29,643 nucleotides of DNA, taken from Bacteroides sp. CAG:545 (GTDB taxonomy: Bacteria > Bacteroidota > Bacteroidia > Bacteroidales > UBA932). Positions within the stretch are counted from its first letter, which is position 1, and the number at the start of each line of letters is the position of its first letter. The notes beneath the pieces are model-generated. The model was not told the origin of the DNA, did not search any database, and worked only from the letters and a program-made list of their open reading frames with translations. A program made the position numbers and the translations under genes. Shown in pieces: positions 22,549 through 29,643 of this stretch. The stretch lies in contig HF996020.1 in assembly GCA_000432515.1 (NCBI GenBank), forward strand, positions 1 to 29,643, in the 5' to 3' direction.

Positions 22549-24650
22549 AATTCCTTGCTAACTTTGTGCTCCTATTATTATATATGACATCTATGAGCAA
22601 TCCGTTATTGGTGGAATCTCCATATCCGTATGGAGCACCGCAATTTGACAAGATAAAGACAGAACATTACCTTCCCGCGTTCAAGCAGGGCATCGTGGAA
22701 GCCAAGGCTGACATTGACAATATTGTGAGTTGCCCTGACGCTCCGACATTTGCCAATACGATAGAGGCTTTGGAGTTCAGCGGCAGGACATTGGGCCGGG
22801 TGTCGGACATCTTTTTCAATATCCTCGAGGCTGACTCTGACGATGAACTGCAGGTGGTGGCCGAGGAAGTGTCACCGATGCTGACAGAGTATTCAATGTA
22901 TGTTTCGCTCAATGCGCCACTCTTCAGCCGTATCAGGCAGGTGTATGAGCAGCGGGAGACATTGGCTCTGGAGCAGGACCAGAAAAGACTGTTGGAGCAG
23001 ACCTACAAGTCATTCTCCCGCCAGGGAGCCAATCTTTCCGATGAAGACAAGGCCATCTACGGAAAGTATATGGAAGAACTGTCGCTCCTGACATTGAAAT
23101 TCGGCAAGAACGTGCTCGCCGCTACAAATGCCTATTCTCTGCATATTACTGATGAGAAAGACTTGGCCGGACTCCCTGATTATGTGAGGGATGCGGGAAA
23201 AACGACTGCGAAAGAGAAGAATCTGGAAGGATGGGTGTTTACGCTGGACAGACCGAGCTATGGGCCGTTCATGCAGTATTGTGATAACCCGGAACTGCGC
23301 AGGCAGATGTATCTCGAATATAACAGAAGGGCTACTTCAGGTGAGAATGACAATTCGCAGACGGTCCGTCGAATTGCCGAACTGAGGCTGAAGATAGCCG
23401 GGATCTTGGGCTATGAAACCTGGGCAGACTATGTGCTGGAAGAGAATATGGCCAAGACGCGCAAGACTGTGAATGACTTCCTGGAAAGCCTGATGACCCC
23501 GTCATTGCCCTTTGCTGAGAAAGATGTGAAGAACGTGTATGAGTATGCGTTGAAGCACGGTTTCAGGCAGATTGCTCAGGAGCATGGACAGCCGTCAGAC
23601 AGGCTTATGCCTTGGGACTTCAGTTATTGGTCAGAAAAGTACAAGGAGGCTGAGTATTCGCTGAATGACGGGCAGCTGAAGCCGTATTTCAAGTTGGAGA
23701 ACTGTATTGGAGCGGTGATGGGCCTGGCTGAGAAGCTTTACGGAATCTCTTTTGAAGAGCGTCACGACATCTCTGTCTATCATAAGGACGTGAAGGTGTA
23801 TGATGTGAAGGATAAGGACGGCAGCCACCAGGCTCTGTTCTATGCTGATTTCTTCCCGCGTGAGAGCAAGAGGGGAGGAGCGTGGATGACAGAATTCCGT
23901 GGTCAGAGGATTGAGAACGGTGTGGAACAGCGTCCTCTGGTAAGCATTGTCACGAATTTCACCAAGCCTACAGAAAATGCTCCGTCGCTTCTTACCCATG
24001 ACGAACTGAGTACGTTCCTTCACGAGTTCGGTCATTCGCTGCACGGAATGTTTGCGGAGGGACGTTATCCTTCTCTCTGCGGAACAAATGTGGCGCGGGA
24101 TTTCGTGGAACTGCCATCCCAGATAATGGAGAACTGGGCGTTTGAACCGGCGTTTCTCGAAACTTTCGCCAAGGATTATCGTACCGGTGAGGTGATTCCG
24201 GGAGAGCTGCTTGAGCGTATTGTCAATGCAAAGAATTATCTCTCAGGATATTATCAGGTGCGCCAGCTTGATTTCGGAATCCTTGACATGGCTTGGCATA
24301 CACTTGAGTCAATGCCTCAGGAAGGGACGATCGAATTTGAAACCCGCGTTCTGGAGCCTTACCGTGTACTGCCTTATGTAAGCGGAACTGCCATTTCCAC
24401 ATCCTTCAGCCACATATTCTCAGGCGGATATTCTGCCGGATATTATTCATATAAATGGGCGGAAGTGCTGGAGGCGGATGCGTTCTCTCTCTTCGAACAG
24501 AACGGTATCTTCGACAAGGCTACGGCAGAATCGTTCAGAAAGGAAATACTCTCCAGAGGCGACACTGAGGACCCTGCTGTCCTTTATAGAAATTTCCGCG
24601 GAAGGGACCCGCAGCCACAGGCATTGATGAAAAAACTTGGACTCGAATAG
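22545..24650 (+). CDS. dcp: M3-family peptidyl-dipeptidase (Dcp/oligopeptidase type)
   Basis: A 701-residue zinc peptidase that would cut dipeptides or short peptides from oligopeptides. The zinc site is HEFGH at 493-497, with the third ligand Glu522 in DFVELPSQIMENW, both diagnostic of family M3. Other family stretches are FDKIKTEHYLPAF near the N-terminus and YYSYKWAEVLEADAFSLF near the C-terminus, which carries the substrate-binding tyrosines. The start is uncertain. ATG at 22545 overlaps the upstream stop (ATGA) and gives a weak hydrophobic leader (FLANFVLLLLY). ATG at 22584 or 22593 (MSNPLL) would give the usual cytoplasmic N-terminus and lies just after a perfect -7 box TAACTTTG (22559-22566). 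Either export or cytoplasmic location is possible. Confidence 0.92.
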   Translation: MKFLANFVLLLLYMTSMSNPLLVESPYPYGAPQFDKIKTEHYLPAFKQGIVEAKADIDNIVSCPDAPTFANTIEALEFSGRTLGRVSDIFFNILEADSDDELQVVAEEVSPMLTEYSMYVSLNAPLFSRIRQVYEQRETLALEQDQKRLLEQTYKSFSRQGANLSDEDKAIYGKYMEELSLLTLKFGKNVLAATNAYSLHITDEKDLAGLPDYVRDAGKTTAKEKNLEGWVFTLDRPSYGPFMQYCDNPELRRQMYLEYNRRATSGENDNSQTVRRIAELRLKIAGILGYETWADYVLEENMAKTRKTVNDFLESLMTPSLPFAEKDVKNVYEYALKHGFRQIAQEHGQPSDRLMPWDFSYWSEKYKEAEYSLNDGQLKPYFKLENCIGAVMGLAEKLYGISFEERHDISVYHKDVKVYDVKDKDGSHQALFYADFFPRESKRGGAWMTEFRGQRIENGVEQRPLVSIVTNFTKPTENAPSLLTHDELSTFLHEFGHSLHGMFAEGRYPSLCGTNVARDFVELPSQIMENWAFEPAFLETFAKDYRTGEVIPGELLERIVNAKNYLSGYYQVRQLDFGILDMAWHTLESMPQEGTIEFETRVLEPYRVLPYVSGTAISTSFSHIFSGGYSAGYYSYKWAEVLEADAFSLFEQNGIFDKATAESFRKEILSRGDTEDPAVLYRNFRGRDPQPQALMKKLGLE
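22559..22566 (+). promoter_or_regulatory. -7 box near the M3 peptidase start
   Basis: TAACTTTG matches TAnnTTTG perfectly, but there is no TTTG 19-20 bases upstream. If used, transcription starts near 22572, and the peptidase would begin at 22584 or 22593, not at 22545. Confidence 0.4.
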
Positions 24651-24706
24651 AGCCCAAGTCTGATTCCTAAACGACAGAACTGGAGTCCTGTCAATGTATT
24701 AATGTA

Positions 24707-25984
24707 TTACTGTGCATCGACCTGTTTCTTCGGGTCCTTGAACAGTATCATGAACAGCACGCCGACTACGAGAGCGTAAGCCGCGAAGATGTACCAGGCT
24801 GTGCTCCAAGACGGCTCGGCTGCATTATAGACGAATTTGTTCACGATTTCCTGAGCTCCGAGAGTTCCGATTGTCGCGCCTATACCATTGGTCATAAGCA
24901 TAAACAGGCCCTGAGCACTTGAGCGAATCTTCTCGTCAGTTTTCATGTTTACATAGAGTGAACCTGAAATGTTGAAGAAATCGAATGCCACACCATATAC
25001 GAGGCAGGACAATACGAACATCCATACGCCAGAGCCCGGATTACCGACTCCGAACAGACCGAAGCGGAATACCCATGCGAACATTGCGATCAGCATCACC
25101 TTCTTGATTCCGAAGAACTTCATCGCGAAAGGAATGAGCAGGATGCACAATGTCTCAGACAGCTGGGACAGAGAAATCAATGCGTTTGCATTCTGGGCAC
25201 CCCAGGCATTGGCATATTCCGGAATCTCCTTGAAGTGGGTGATGAACGGATTTGCAAAGCCGTTGGTGATCTGGAGCGATACTCCCAGGAGCATTGAGAA
25301 TATGAAGAAAATCGCCATGTCCTTTTTCTTGAACAATGCGAAAGCCTTGAGTCCGAAAGCTTCTGCGACAGATTTGGATTCGCCTCCTTTAGCCACAGGA
25401 CAGGCCGGAAGAGTGAATGCGTATGCTGCCAGTACCAGTCCGATGACACCGGAGGTAAAGAATTGGTTATAAGACAATTGGAACTGTACTCCGTCGATTG
25501 ACATGAAGTTCACGAAGAGCATGCTGCAGATGAAACCTACAGTACCGAAAACTCTGATAGGCGGAAAATCCTTCACGGTGTCCATGCCGAATTTCTCGAG
25601 TCCGGAGTAGGCTACGGAGTTTGAGAGCGCGATGGTAGGCATGTAGAATGCCACGCTTATCGAGTAAAGGGAGAACAGAGTGGCGAAATTCACGCTGTCA
25701 CCTGCCACAAGTCCGTAGTAGCCGGCTGCTATCATGGCAAGTCCTGCTATGCCGTGGCAGAGCCCGAGAACCTTCTGCGCCTGGATGTATTTGTCGGCGA
25801 TAATGCCTATGATGGCAGGCATGAAAATGGAAACAATGCCCTGCATCGCGTAGAAAATGCCGATTTTCGCCCCCAATCCGATATTGACAAGATAACTTCC
25901 CATTGAAGTCAAGTATGCACCCCAGATAGCATACTGAAGGAAATTCATAATTATCAGTCTGATGCTGATTCCGTTGTTTTTCAT
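24707..25984 (-). CDS. MFS transporter, nucleoside:H+ symporter-like
   Basis: A 425-residue inner-membrane transporter with about 12 helices. The start at 25984 (MKNNGISIRL) is chosen because it begins the fold; the open frame to 26077 overlaps the -7 box. The N-terminal IRLIIMNFLQYAIWGAYLTSMGSYL is characteristic of the NHS group (PF03825-like; NupG/XapB), and a D-K loop (IGIIADKYIQAQKVLG) follows helix 2, the MFS signature. The substrate is probably a nucleoside, but Bacteroidetes members are mostly uncharacterised, so no symbol is given. It converges with the peptidase gene and diverges from tgt. A perfect -7 box TACATTTG lies at 26019-26012 on its strand. Confidence 0.82.
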   Translation of the reverse strand: MKNNGISIRLIIMNFLQYAIWGAYLTSMGSYLVNIGLGAKIGIFYAMQGIVSIFMPAIIGIIADKYIQAQKVLGLCHGIAGLAMIAAGYYGLVAGDSVNFATLFSLYSISVAFYMPTIALSNSVAYSGLEKFGMDTVKDFPPIRVFGTVGFICSMLFVNFMSIDGVQFQLSYNQFFTSGVIGLVLAAYAFTLPACPVAKGGESKSVAEAFGLKAFALFKKKDMAIFFIFSMLLGVSLQITNGFANPFITHFKEIPEYANAWGAQNANALISLSQLSETLCILLIPFAMKFFGIKKVMLIAMFAWVFRFGLFGVGNPGSGVWMFVLSCLVYGVAFDFFNISGSLYVNMKTDEKIRSSAQGLFMLMTNGIGATIGTLGAQEIVNKFVYNAAEPSWSTAWYIFAAYALVVGVLFMILFKDPKKQVDAQ

Positions 25985-26011
25985 TGTAATTGAATTAGTG
26001 TTTTGAATATG

Positions 26012-26049
26012 CAAATGTACAAGTTTTTGTGGTAATTTTACTAACTTTG
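26012..26049. promoter_or_regulatory. Divergent -7 boxes for the MFS gene and tgt
   Basis: Minus strand: TACATTTG (26019-26012) for the transporter at 25984. Plus strand: TAACTTTG (26042-26049) for tgt at 26081. Both match TAnnTTTG exactly. Neither has a TTTG at the right -33 distance. Confidence 0.55.
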
Positions 26050-26080
26050 GAAGTTGGAACCAAAAAATGTCTGTCAATAG

Positions 26081-27211
26081 ATGAAATTTGTCAAGATAGC
26101 AGCTGATTCGCAGTCATCGGCCAGATGCGGAATCATCACCACCGATCACGGCCAGATAGAGACACCTATATTCATGCCGGTAGGCACAGTAGGTTCAGTG
26201 AAGGGAGTTTACCACAGGGATTTGAAGGAAGATATCAAGGCTCAGATAATTCTTGGCAACACCTATCATCTGTACCTGCGCCCCGGACTTGATACATTGA
26301 AGGCGGCCGGAGGACTGCACAAATTCATTTCATGGGACAAGCCGATATTGACGGACAGCGGAGGCTTCCAGGTATTCTCATTGACCGGAATCAGGAAACT
26401 GACGCCAGACGGCTGCACATTCTCCTCACATATCGACGGCTCGAGACACACCTTTACGCCTGAGAACAATGTTGATACTCAGCGTATTATCGGTGCTGAT
26501 ATCATGATGGCGCTGGACGAGTGCTGTCCGGGAGACGCTGACTACAACTATGCGAAGAAGTCATTGGAGATGACCCAGTCATGGCTGGAGCGTTACCTGA
26601 AGCGTTTCGACGAGACCGAGCCGCTTTACGGTTACAGCCAGACCGTATTCCCGATCGTGCAGGGCTGCGTGTATCCGGATTTGAGAAAACGTGCCGTGGA
26701 ACATGTCGTGGCCCAGAACAGGGAAGGCTATGCCATCGGCGGCCTTGCGGTAGGGGAGCCTACCGAGAAGATGTACGAGATGCTTGAACTTGTGTGCCCT
26801 CTGCTTCCGGACGACAGACCGCGTTACCTGATGGGAGTGGGAACACCTGCCAATCTGCTCGAAGGCATTGCCAGAGGCGTGGATATGTTCGACTGCGTAA
26901 TGCCGACCAGAAACGGCCGCAACGGAATGCTGTTCACCTGGAACGGCATCATGAACATGCGCAACAAGAAGTGGGAGAATGATTTCTCGCTCATTGACCC
27001 GGAAGGCGCGTCTTTCGTGGACAGAACCTACACCAAGGCATATCTGAGGCATCTTTTCGTGGCAGGAGAAATGTTTGCGGCAATGATCGCGAGCGAGCAC
27101 AACCTGGCATTCTACCTGGACCTTGTGAAGCAGGCGCGCGCCTATATCCTCGCAGGCGACTTCAAGGCATGGAAAGACGTTACGGTTAAAAGGATAATGA
27201 CAAGACTTTAG
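26081..27211 (+). CDS. tgt: tRNA-guanine (queuine/preQ1) transglycosylase
   Basis: A 376-residue cytoplasmic enzyme that swaps the wobble guanine of GUN-anticodon tRNAs for preQ1 on the way to queuosine. Substrate-site Asp92 is in DSGGFQVFS; the nucleophile Asp271 is in FDCVMPTRNGR. Also present are NTYHLYLRPG and AIGGLAVGE. Length is normal. The structural zinc site is missing: aligned on YLRHL, the three Cys ligands of the E. coli enzyme (302, 304, 307) are Gly309, Ser311 and Asp314 here, while the fourth ligand, His340, is kept. I believe other Bacteroidetes Tgt proteins also lack them, so the enzyme is probably active. It is followed after 6 bases by the YjgP/YjgQ gene. Confidence 0.95.
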   Translation: MKFVKIAADSQSSARCGIITTDHGQIETPIFMPVGTVGSVKGVYHRDLKEDIKAQIILGNTYHLYLRPGLDTLKAAGGLHKFISWDKPILTDSGGFQVFSLTGIRKLTPDGCTFSSHIDGSRHTFTPENNVDTQRIIGADIMMALDECCPGDADYNYAKKSLEMTQSWLERYLKRFDETEPLYGYSQTVFPIVQGCVYPDLRKRAVEHVVAQNREGYAIGGLAVGEPTEKMYEMLELVCPLLPDDRPRYLMGVGTPANLLEGIARGVDMFDCVMPTRNGRNGMLFTWNGIMNMRNKKWENDFSLIDPEGASFVDRTYTKAYLRHLFVAGEMFAAMIASEHNLAFYLDLVKQARAYILAGDFKAWKDVTVKRIMTRL

Positions 27212-27217
27212 TTGACT

Positions 27218-28306
27218 ATGTTTCCAAAAAAACTGGATGTATATATCACGAAGAAGTTTATGCTGACCTTCTTCATCGCGATTCTCCTTATAATCGGAAT
27301 AGTGATCATCTTCGACATAAGTGAGAAAATCGATGATTTCGTGGCCAAGCAGGCTCCTCTGAAGGAAATCATCTTCAGCTATTACGTGAATTTCGTCCCG
27401 TATTTCATGAACATGTTCAGCCCTCTGTTCGTGTTCATAACGGTCATATTCTTCACATCCAGAATGGCGGCCAACTCGGAAATCATCGCCATCCTCTCCT
27501 GCGGAATCAGTTTTCACCGGATGATGCTGCCGTATATTTTCTCCGCATCCGTCATCGCGCTGCTGTCGTTGGGCCTGAACCTTTTCGTCATACCCCGGGC
27601 CAATGCCGAGAGGCACGTTTTTGAGGCCGAATACACCAAGAAGAAGGCGCAGAAAATGGAGAGGAACATCCATTATCAGATAGCGCCGGGCCAGTTCGTA
27701 TATGTGGAACAGTTCAGCAAGTACAACAATACGGCGTACAAGTTCACACTCGAGACCATCGAGAACAACCAGCTGGTTTCCAAGGTCTCAGCGGAGCGTG
27801 CAGTGTGGGACGCCTCCATCGGCGGATGGACATTGAAAAAATACTTCATCCGCGAATACAATGAAGCTGGACTCGAAGACAATGTCAGATGCGGCGAGCA
27901 GCTCGATACCGTCATCAGCCTTACTGTGGATGACTTTTTCCGCAAGAAGAACACCGTCGAGGACCTGCCGTTCGAGCAGCTGAATGAGCTGATCAGTGTC
28001 CAGAAACTACGTGGCGACCCGAATGTGAAATACTCATTGATAGAAAAGCATACACGTTTTTCACTTCCTTTCTCCGCATTCATATTGACCATTATGGGCG
28101 TGGCATTGTCCTCAAGAAAGAAGAGGGGAGGCATCGGGTGGAACCTTGCGATAGGCATCGCCCTGAGTTTCTCGTACATTCTGTTCATGAGGTTCAGCCA
28201 GATGTTCGTATATACGGGGCTTATGCCGCCGTGGCTTGCGATCTGGCTCCCGAACATGATATTCGCGGTGATTGCCGGCGTCCTGTACAGGATTGCGCCT
28301 AAATAA
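27218..28306 (+). CDS. YjgP/YjgQ-family permease (LptF/LptG-like)
   Basis: A 362-residue inner-membrane protein. The ATG at 27218 is used; the earlier TTG at 27212 is unlikely. Predicted helices lie near residues 12-32, 52-78 and 92-115, followed by a large periplasmic beta-jellyroll-type domain (about 130-265: YQIAPGQFVYVEQFSKYNN, GGWTLKKYFIREY), then three helices (about 275-360). This is the LptF/LptG layout (PF03739), which with LptB moves lipopolysaccharide out of the inner membrane. Family members are hard to split into F and G, so no symbol is assigned. It follows tgt with 6 bases between, a pairing I recall from other Bacteroidetes. Confidence 0.9.
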   Translation: MFPKKLDVYITKKFMLTFFIAILLIIGIVIIFDISEKIDDFVAKQAPLKEIIFSYYVNFVPYFMNMFSPLFVFITVIFFTSRMAANSEIIAILSCGISFHRMMLPYIFSASVIALLSLGLNLFVIPRANAERHVFEAEYTKKKAQKMERNIHYQIAPGQFVYVEQFSKYNNTAYKFTLETIENNQLVSKVSAERAVWDASIGGWTLKKYFIREYNEAGLEDNVRCGEQLDTVISLTVDDFFRKKNTVEDLPFEQLNELISVQKLRGDPNVKYSLIEKHTRFSLPFSAFILTIMGVALSSRKKRGGIGWNLAIGIALSFSYILFMRFSQMFVYTGLMPPWLAIWLPNMIFAVIAGVLYRIAPK

Positions 28307-28356
28307 TCAGAAAATGTTCTTGATAAATAGCATATAACCAATTCAATATCATTATC

Positions 28357-29571
28357 ATGGCGGAACACACACTCTCCCCGATGAAGCGCACAATTGTGGG
28401 CGTCCAATTCATGTTTGTGGCATTCGGCTCCACAGTCCTTGTGCCGATTCTGTGTCATCTCGACCCTGCTATCGCATTGCTTGCGGCAGGTCTCGGCACA
28501 CTCCTCTTTCACGCTGTAACAGGCGGAAAAGTACCTATCTATTTGGGCAGCAGCTTTGCATTCATTGCCCCGATTATCAAGGCGACAGAACTTTACGGCC
28601 TTCCGGGAATGTTCTGCGGACTTATGGCAGTCGGTGTCGTATATATGCTTATGAGCCTGCTGGTCAAGGCATTCGGTATCAGCTTCATCAAGAAACTCTT
28701 CCCGCCTATCGTGATCGGACCTGTAATCATCCTCATCGGACTCTCGCTTGCTGGCTCAGGAGTCAATATGGCAAAGTCCAACTGGATATTGGCACTCATA
28801 TCATTGGCAGTTGCAGTAATAGCGTCGATCTGGGGTAAGGGTATCGTGAAACTTATTCCGGTAGTGTTCGGTGCAGTCGCCGGATATATCGTTTCCCTGA
28901 TTTTCTATAGAAGTTCAATGGATTTCACACCGGTAGCAGAGGCCTCATGGTTCGCATTGCCGAAAATCGCGCACATGACGTTCTCCTGGCAGGCAATCCT
29001 CTTTATGGCACCGGTTGCGATCGCACCTATCATCGAACACATCGGCGACATGTACGCCATCAGTTCCATTGCAGGAAAAGACTTCGTGAAAGACCCTGGC
29101 CTGCACAGGACATTGCTCGGAGACGGACTTTCATGCTGTCTTGCAGCATTCCTCGGCGGCGCCCCTGTAACTACATATTCAGAAGTAACCGGCGCGGTTT
29201 CCCTTACGAAAGTCACTGATCCTTCGGTACTTAGAATTGTAGGTGTCTCGGCAGTCGTGCTTGCCCTCATCGGTAAAGTGGGCGCTGTAATCCAGACCAT
29301 CCCGCAGGCCGTTCTCGGCGGCATCATGCTGCTTCTTTTCGGAAGCATCGCCTCAGTCGGAGTAAGCAACATGATAGAATCCCGAATCAATATGGGCTCT
29401 ACCCGAAACCTCATTATCGCATCATTGATATTGACCATAGGCATCGGCGGCGCTGTCATCGATTTCGGAACATTCTCATTGGCAGGAATCGGTCTTGCGT
29501 CCATCGTGGGCGTGATCCTGAACCTCGTGCTTCCTCACGACAAAAAAGAACCGGAATATCTCGAAAAATAA
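28357..29571 (+). CDS. uraA: Uracil permease (NCS2/UraA family)
   Basis: A 404-residue inner-membrane uracil:H+ symporter with 14 expected segments. IYLGSSFAFIAPI (61-73) and FPPIVIGPVIILIGLSLAG match UraA. The two glutamates that bind uracil are Glu227 (IIEHIGDM) and Glu276 (TTYSEVTG). The second motif normally reads NTYGENIG or similar, so YSEVTG is a mild variant. The family also includes xanthine and other nucleobase permeases; uracil is the best guess. The start is the ATG at 28357, 50 bases after the previous stop; no consensus promoter is seen there. Its stop overlaps the dut start (TAATG), placing uptake of uracil next to dUTP control. Confidence 0.88.
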   Translation: MAEHTLSPMKRTIVGVQFMFVAFGSTVLVPILCHLDPAIALLAAGLGTLLFHAVTGGKVPIYLGSSFAFIAPIIKATELYGLPGMFCGLMAVGVVYMLMSLLVKAFGISFIKKLFPPIVIGPVIILIGLSLAGSGVNMAKSNWILALISLAVAVIASIWGKGIVKLIPVVFGAVAGYIVSLIFYRSSMDFTPVAEASWFALPKIAHMTFSWQAILFMAPVAIAPIIEHIGDMYAISSIAGKDFVKDPGLHRTLLGDGLSCCLAAFLGGAPVTTYSEVTGAVSLTKVTDPSVLRIVGVSAVVLALIGKVGAVIQTIPQAVLGGIMLLLFGSIASVGVSNMIESRINMGSTRNLIIASLILTIGIGGAVIDFGTFSLAGIGLASIVGVILNLVLPHDKKEPEYLEK

Positions 29572-29643
29572 TGAAAGTAAAGATCGTAAACAAATCCAAG
29601 AATCCTTCACCTGCATATGCCACACCGCTTTCAGCAGGAATGG
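29571..29643 (+). CDS. dut: Deoxyuridine 5'-triphosphate nucleotidohydrolase, 5' part only
   Basis: Only the first 24 codons are inside the window. The translation MKVKIVNKSKNPSPAYAT followed by PLSAGM matches the N-terminus of trimeric dUTPases (INKSxxPLPxYATxxSAGMDL). The enzyme converts dUTP to dUMP, keeps uracil out of DNA and feeds thymidylate synthesis. The ATG overlaps the uraA stop by one base, so the two are probably translationally coupled. The catalytic motifs lie beyond the window edge. Confidence 0.88.
   Translation, partial: MKVKIVNKSKNPSPAYATPLSAGM

Noticed and set aside
24651..24706. Terminator between the M3 peptidase and the MFS gene
   Set aside because: GACAG...CTGTC gives only a 5-bp stem with no T-run, and ATGTATTA is simply doubled.
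26579..28512. Long minus-strand frames (364 and 278 codons) opposite tgt, the YjgP/YjgQ gene and uraA
   Set aside because: They have no recognisable domains and lie wholly or mostly opposite well-supported genes.

Overview
The window looks like chromosomal DNA from a member of the order Bacteroidales; the genus cannot be fixed from the sequence alone. Three things point there. Several promoters have the Bacteroidetes form TTTG-N19/20-TAnnTTTG with no Shine-Dalgarno-based leader. The gene content is typical: FimA/Mfa1-type fimbrillin with a FimB/Mfa2-type anchor, many lipoproteins, a Tgt without its zinc cysteines, a short SSB, and the tgt/YjgP-YjgQ and uraA/dut pairs. The tmRNA tag ends in NYALAA. 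I count 23 protein genes (one broken by a frameshift, one cut by the window edge) and one RNA gene.

Region 1 (1-767) has no convincing gene. It is a mosaic of short repeats: two related 38-bp hairpin-forming units, a ~93-bp imperfect palindrome, two copies of a 30/31-bp repeat, and an 18-bp tandem repeat that runs into the 3' end of the first gene. Region 2 (768-8193) holds a small exported beta-barrel-like protein, two FAD-dependent oxidoreductases of the FAD_oxidored type (PF12831), and between them a two-gene operon on the opposite strand: a Na+/solute symporter and a three-domain metallophosphoesterase lipoprotein. It reads as an uptake-and-oxidation locus for an unidentified small molecule. 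Region 3 (8202-8721) is ssrA (tmRNA, minus strand) and a divergent promoter pair whose -33 boxes abut.

Region 4 (8722-14608) is a probable operon of a GH3 beta-glucosidase, a natural PstS-PstC fusion, PstA and PstB: glycoside hydrolysis beside high-affinity phosphate import. Three short tandem duplications fall here: 16 bp before the GH3 start, 42 bp in frame inside the GH3 gene, and a 38-bp offset duplication that frameshifts pstA in a G-rich stretch. Region 5 (14717-17727) is cysD-cysN-cysH, assimilatory sulfate reduction through an iron-sulfur APS-reductase-type CysH that needs no APS kinase.

Region 6 (17768-21850, minus strand) is a tightly packed operon of ssb, an OmpA/TPR lipoprotein, a fimbrillin and a fimbrial anchor. 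The joining of ssb to a surface-fimbria locus by a TAATG overlap is the most unusual arrangement in the window. The divergent intergenic region upstream of it has a long inverted repeat and a perfect 14-bp palindrome. Region 7 (22153-29643) is mainly housekeeping: a zinc-ribbon protein, an M3 peptidase, a nucleoside-type MFS transporter, Tgt, a YjgP/YjgQ (LptF/G) permease, a uracil permease and the start of dut.
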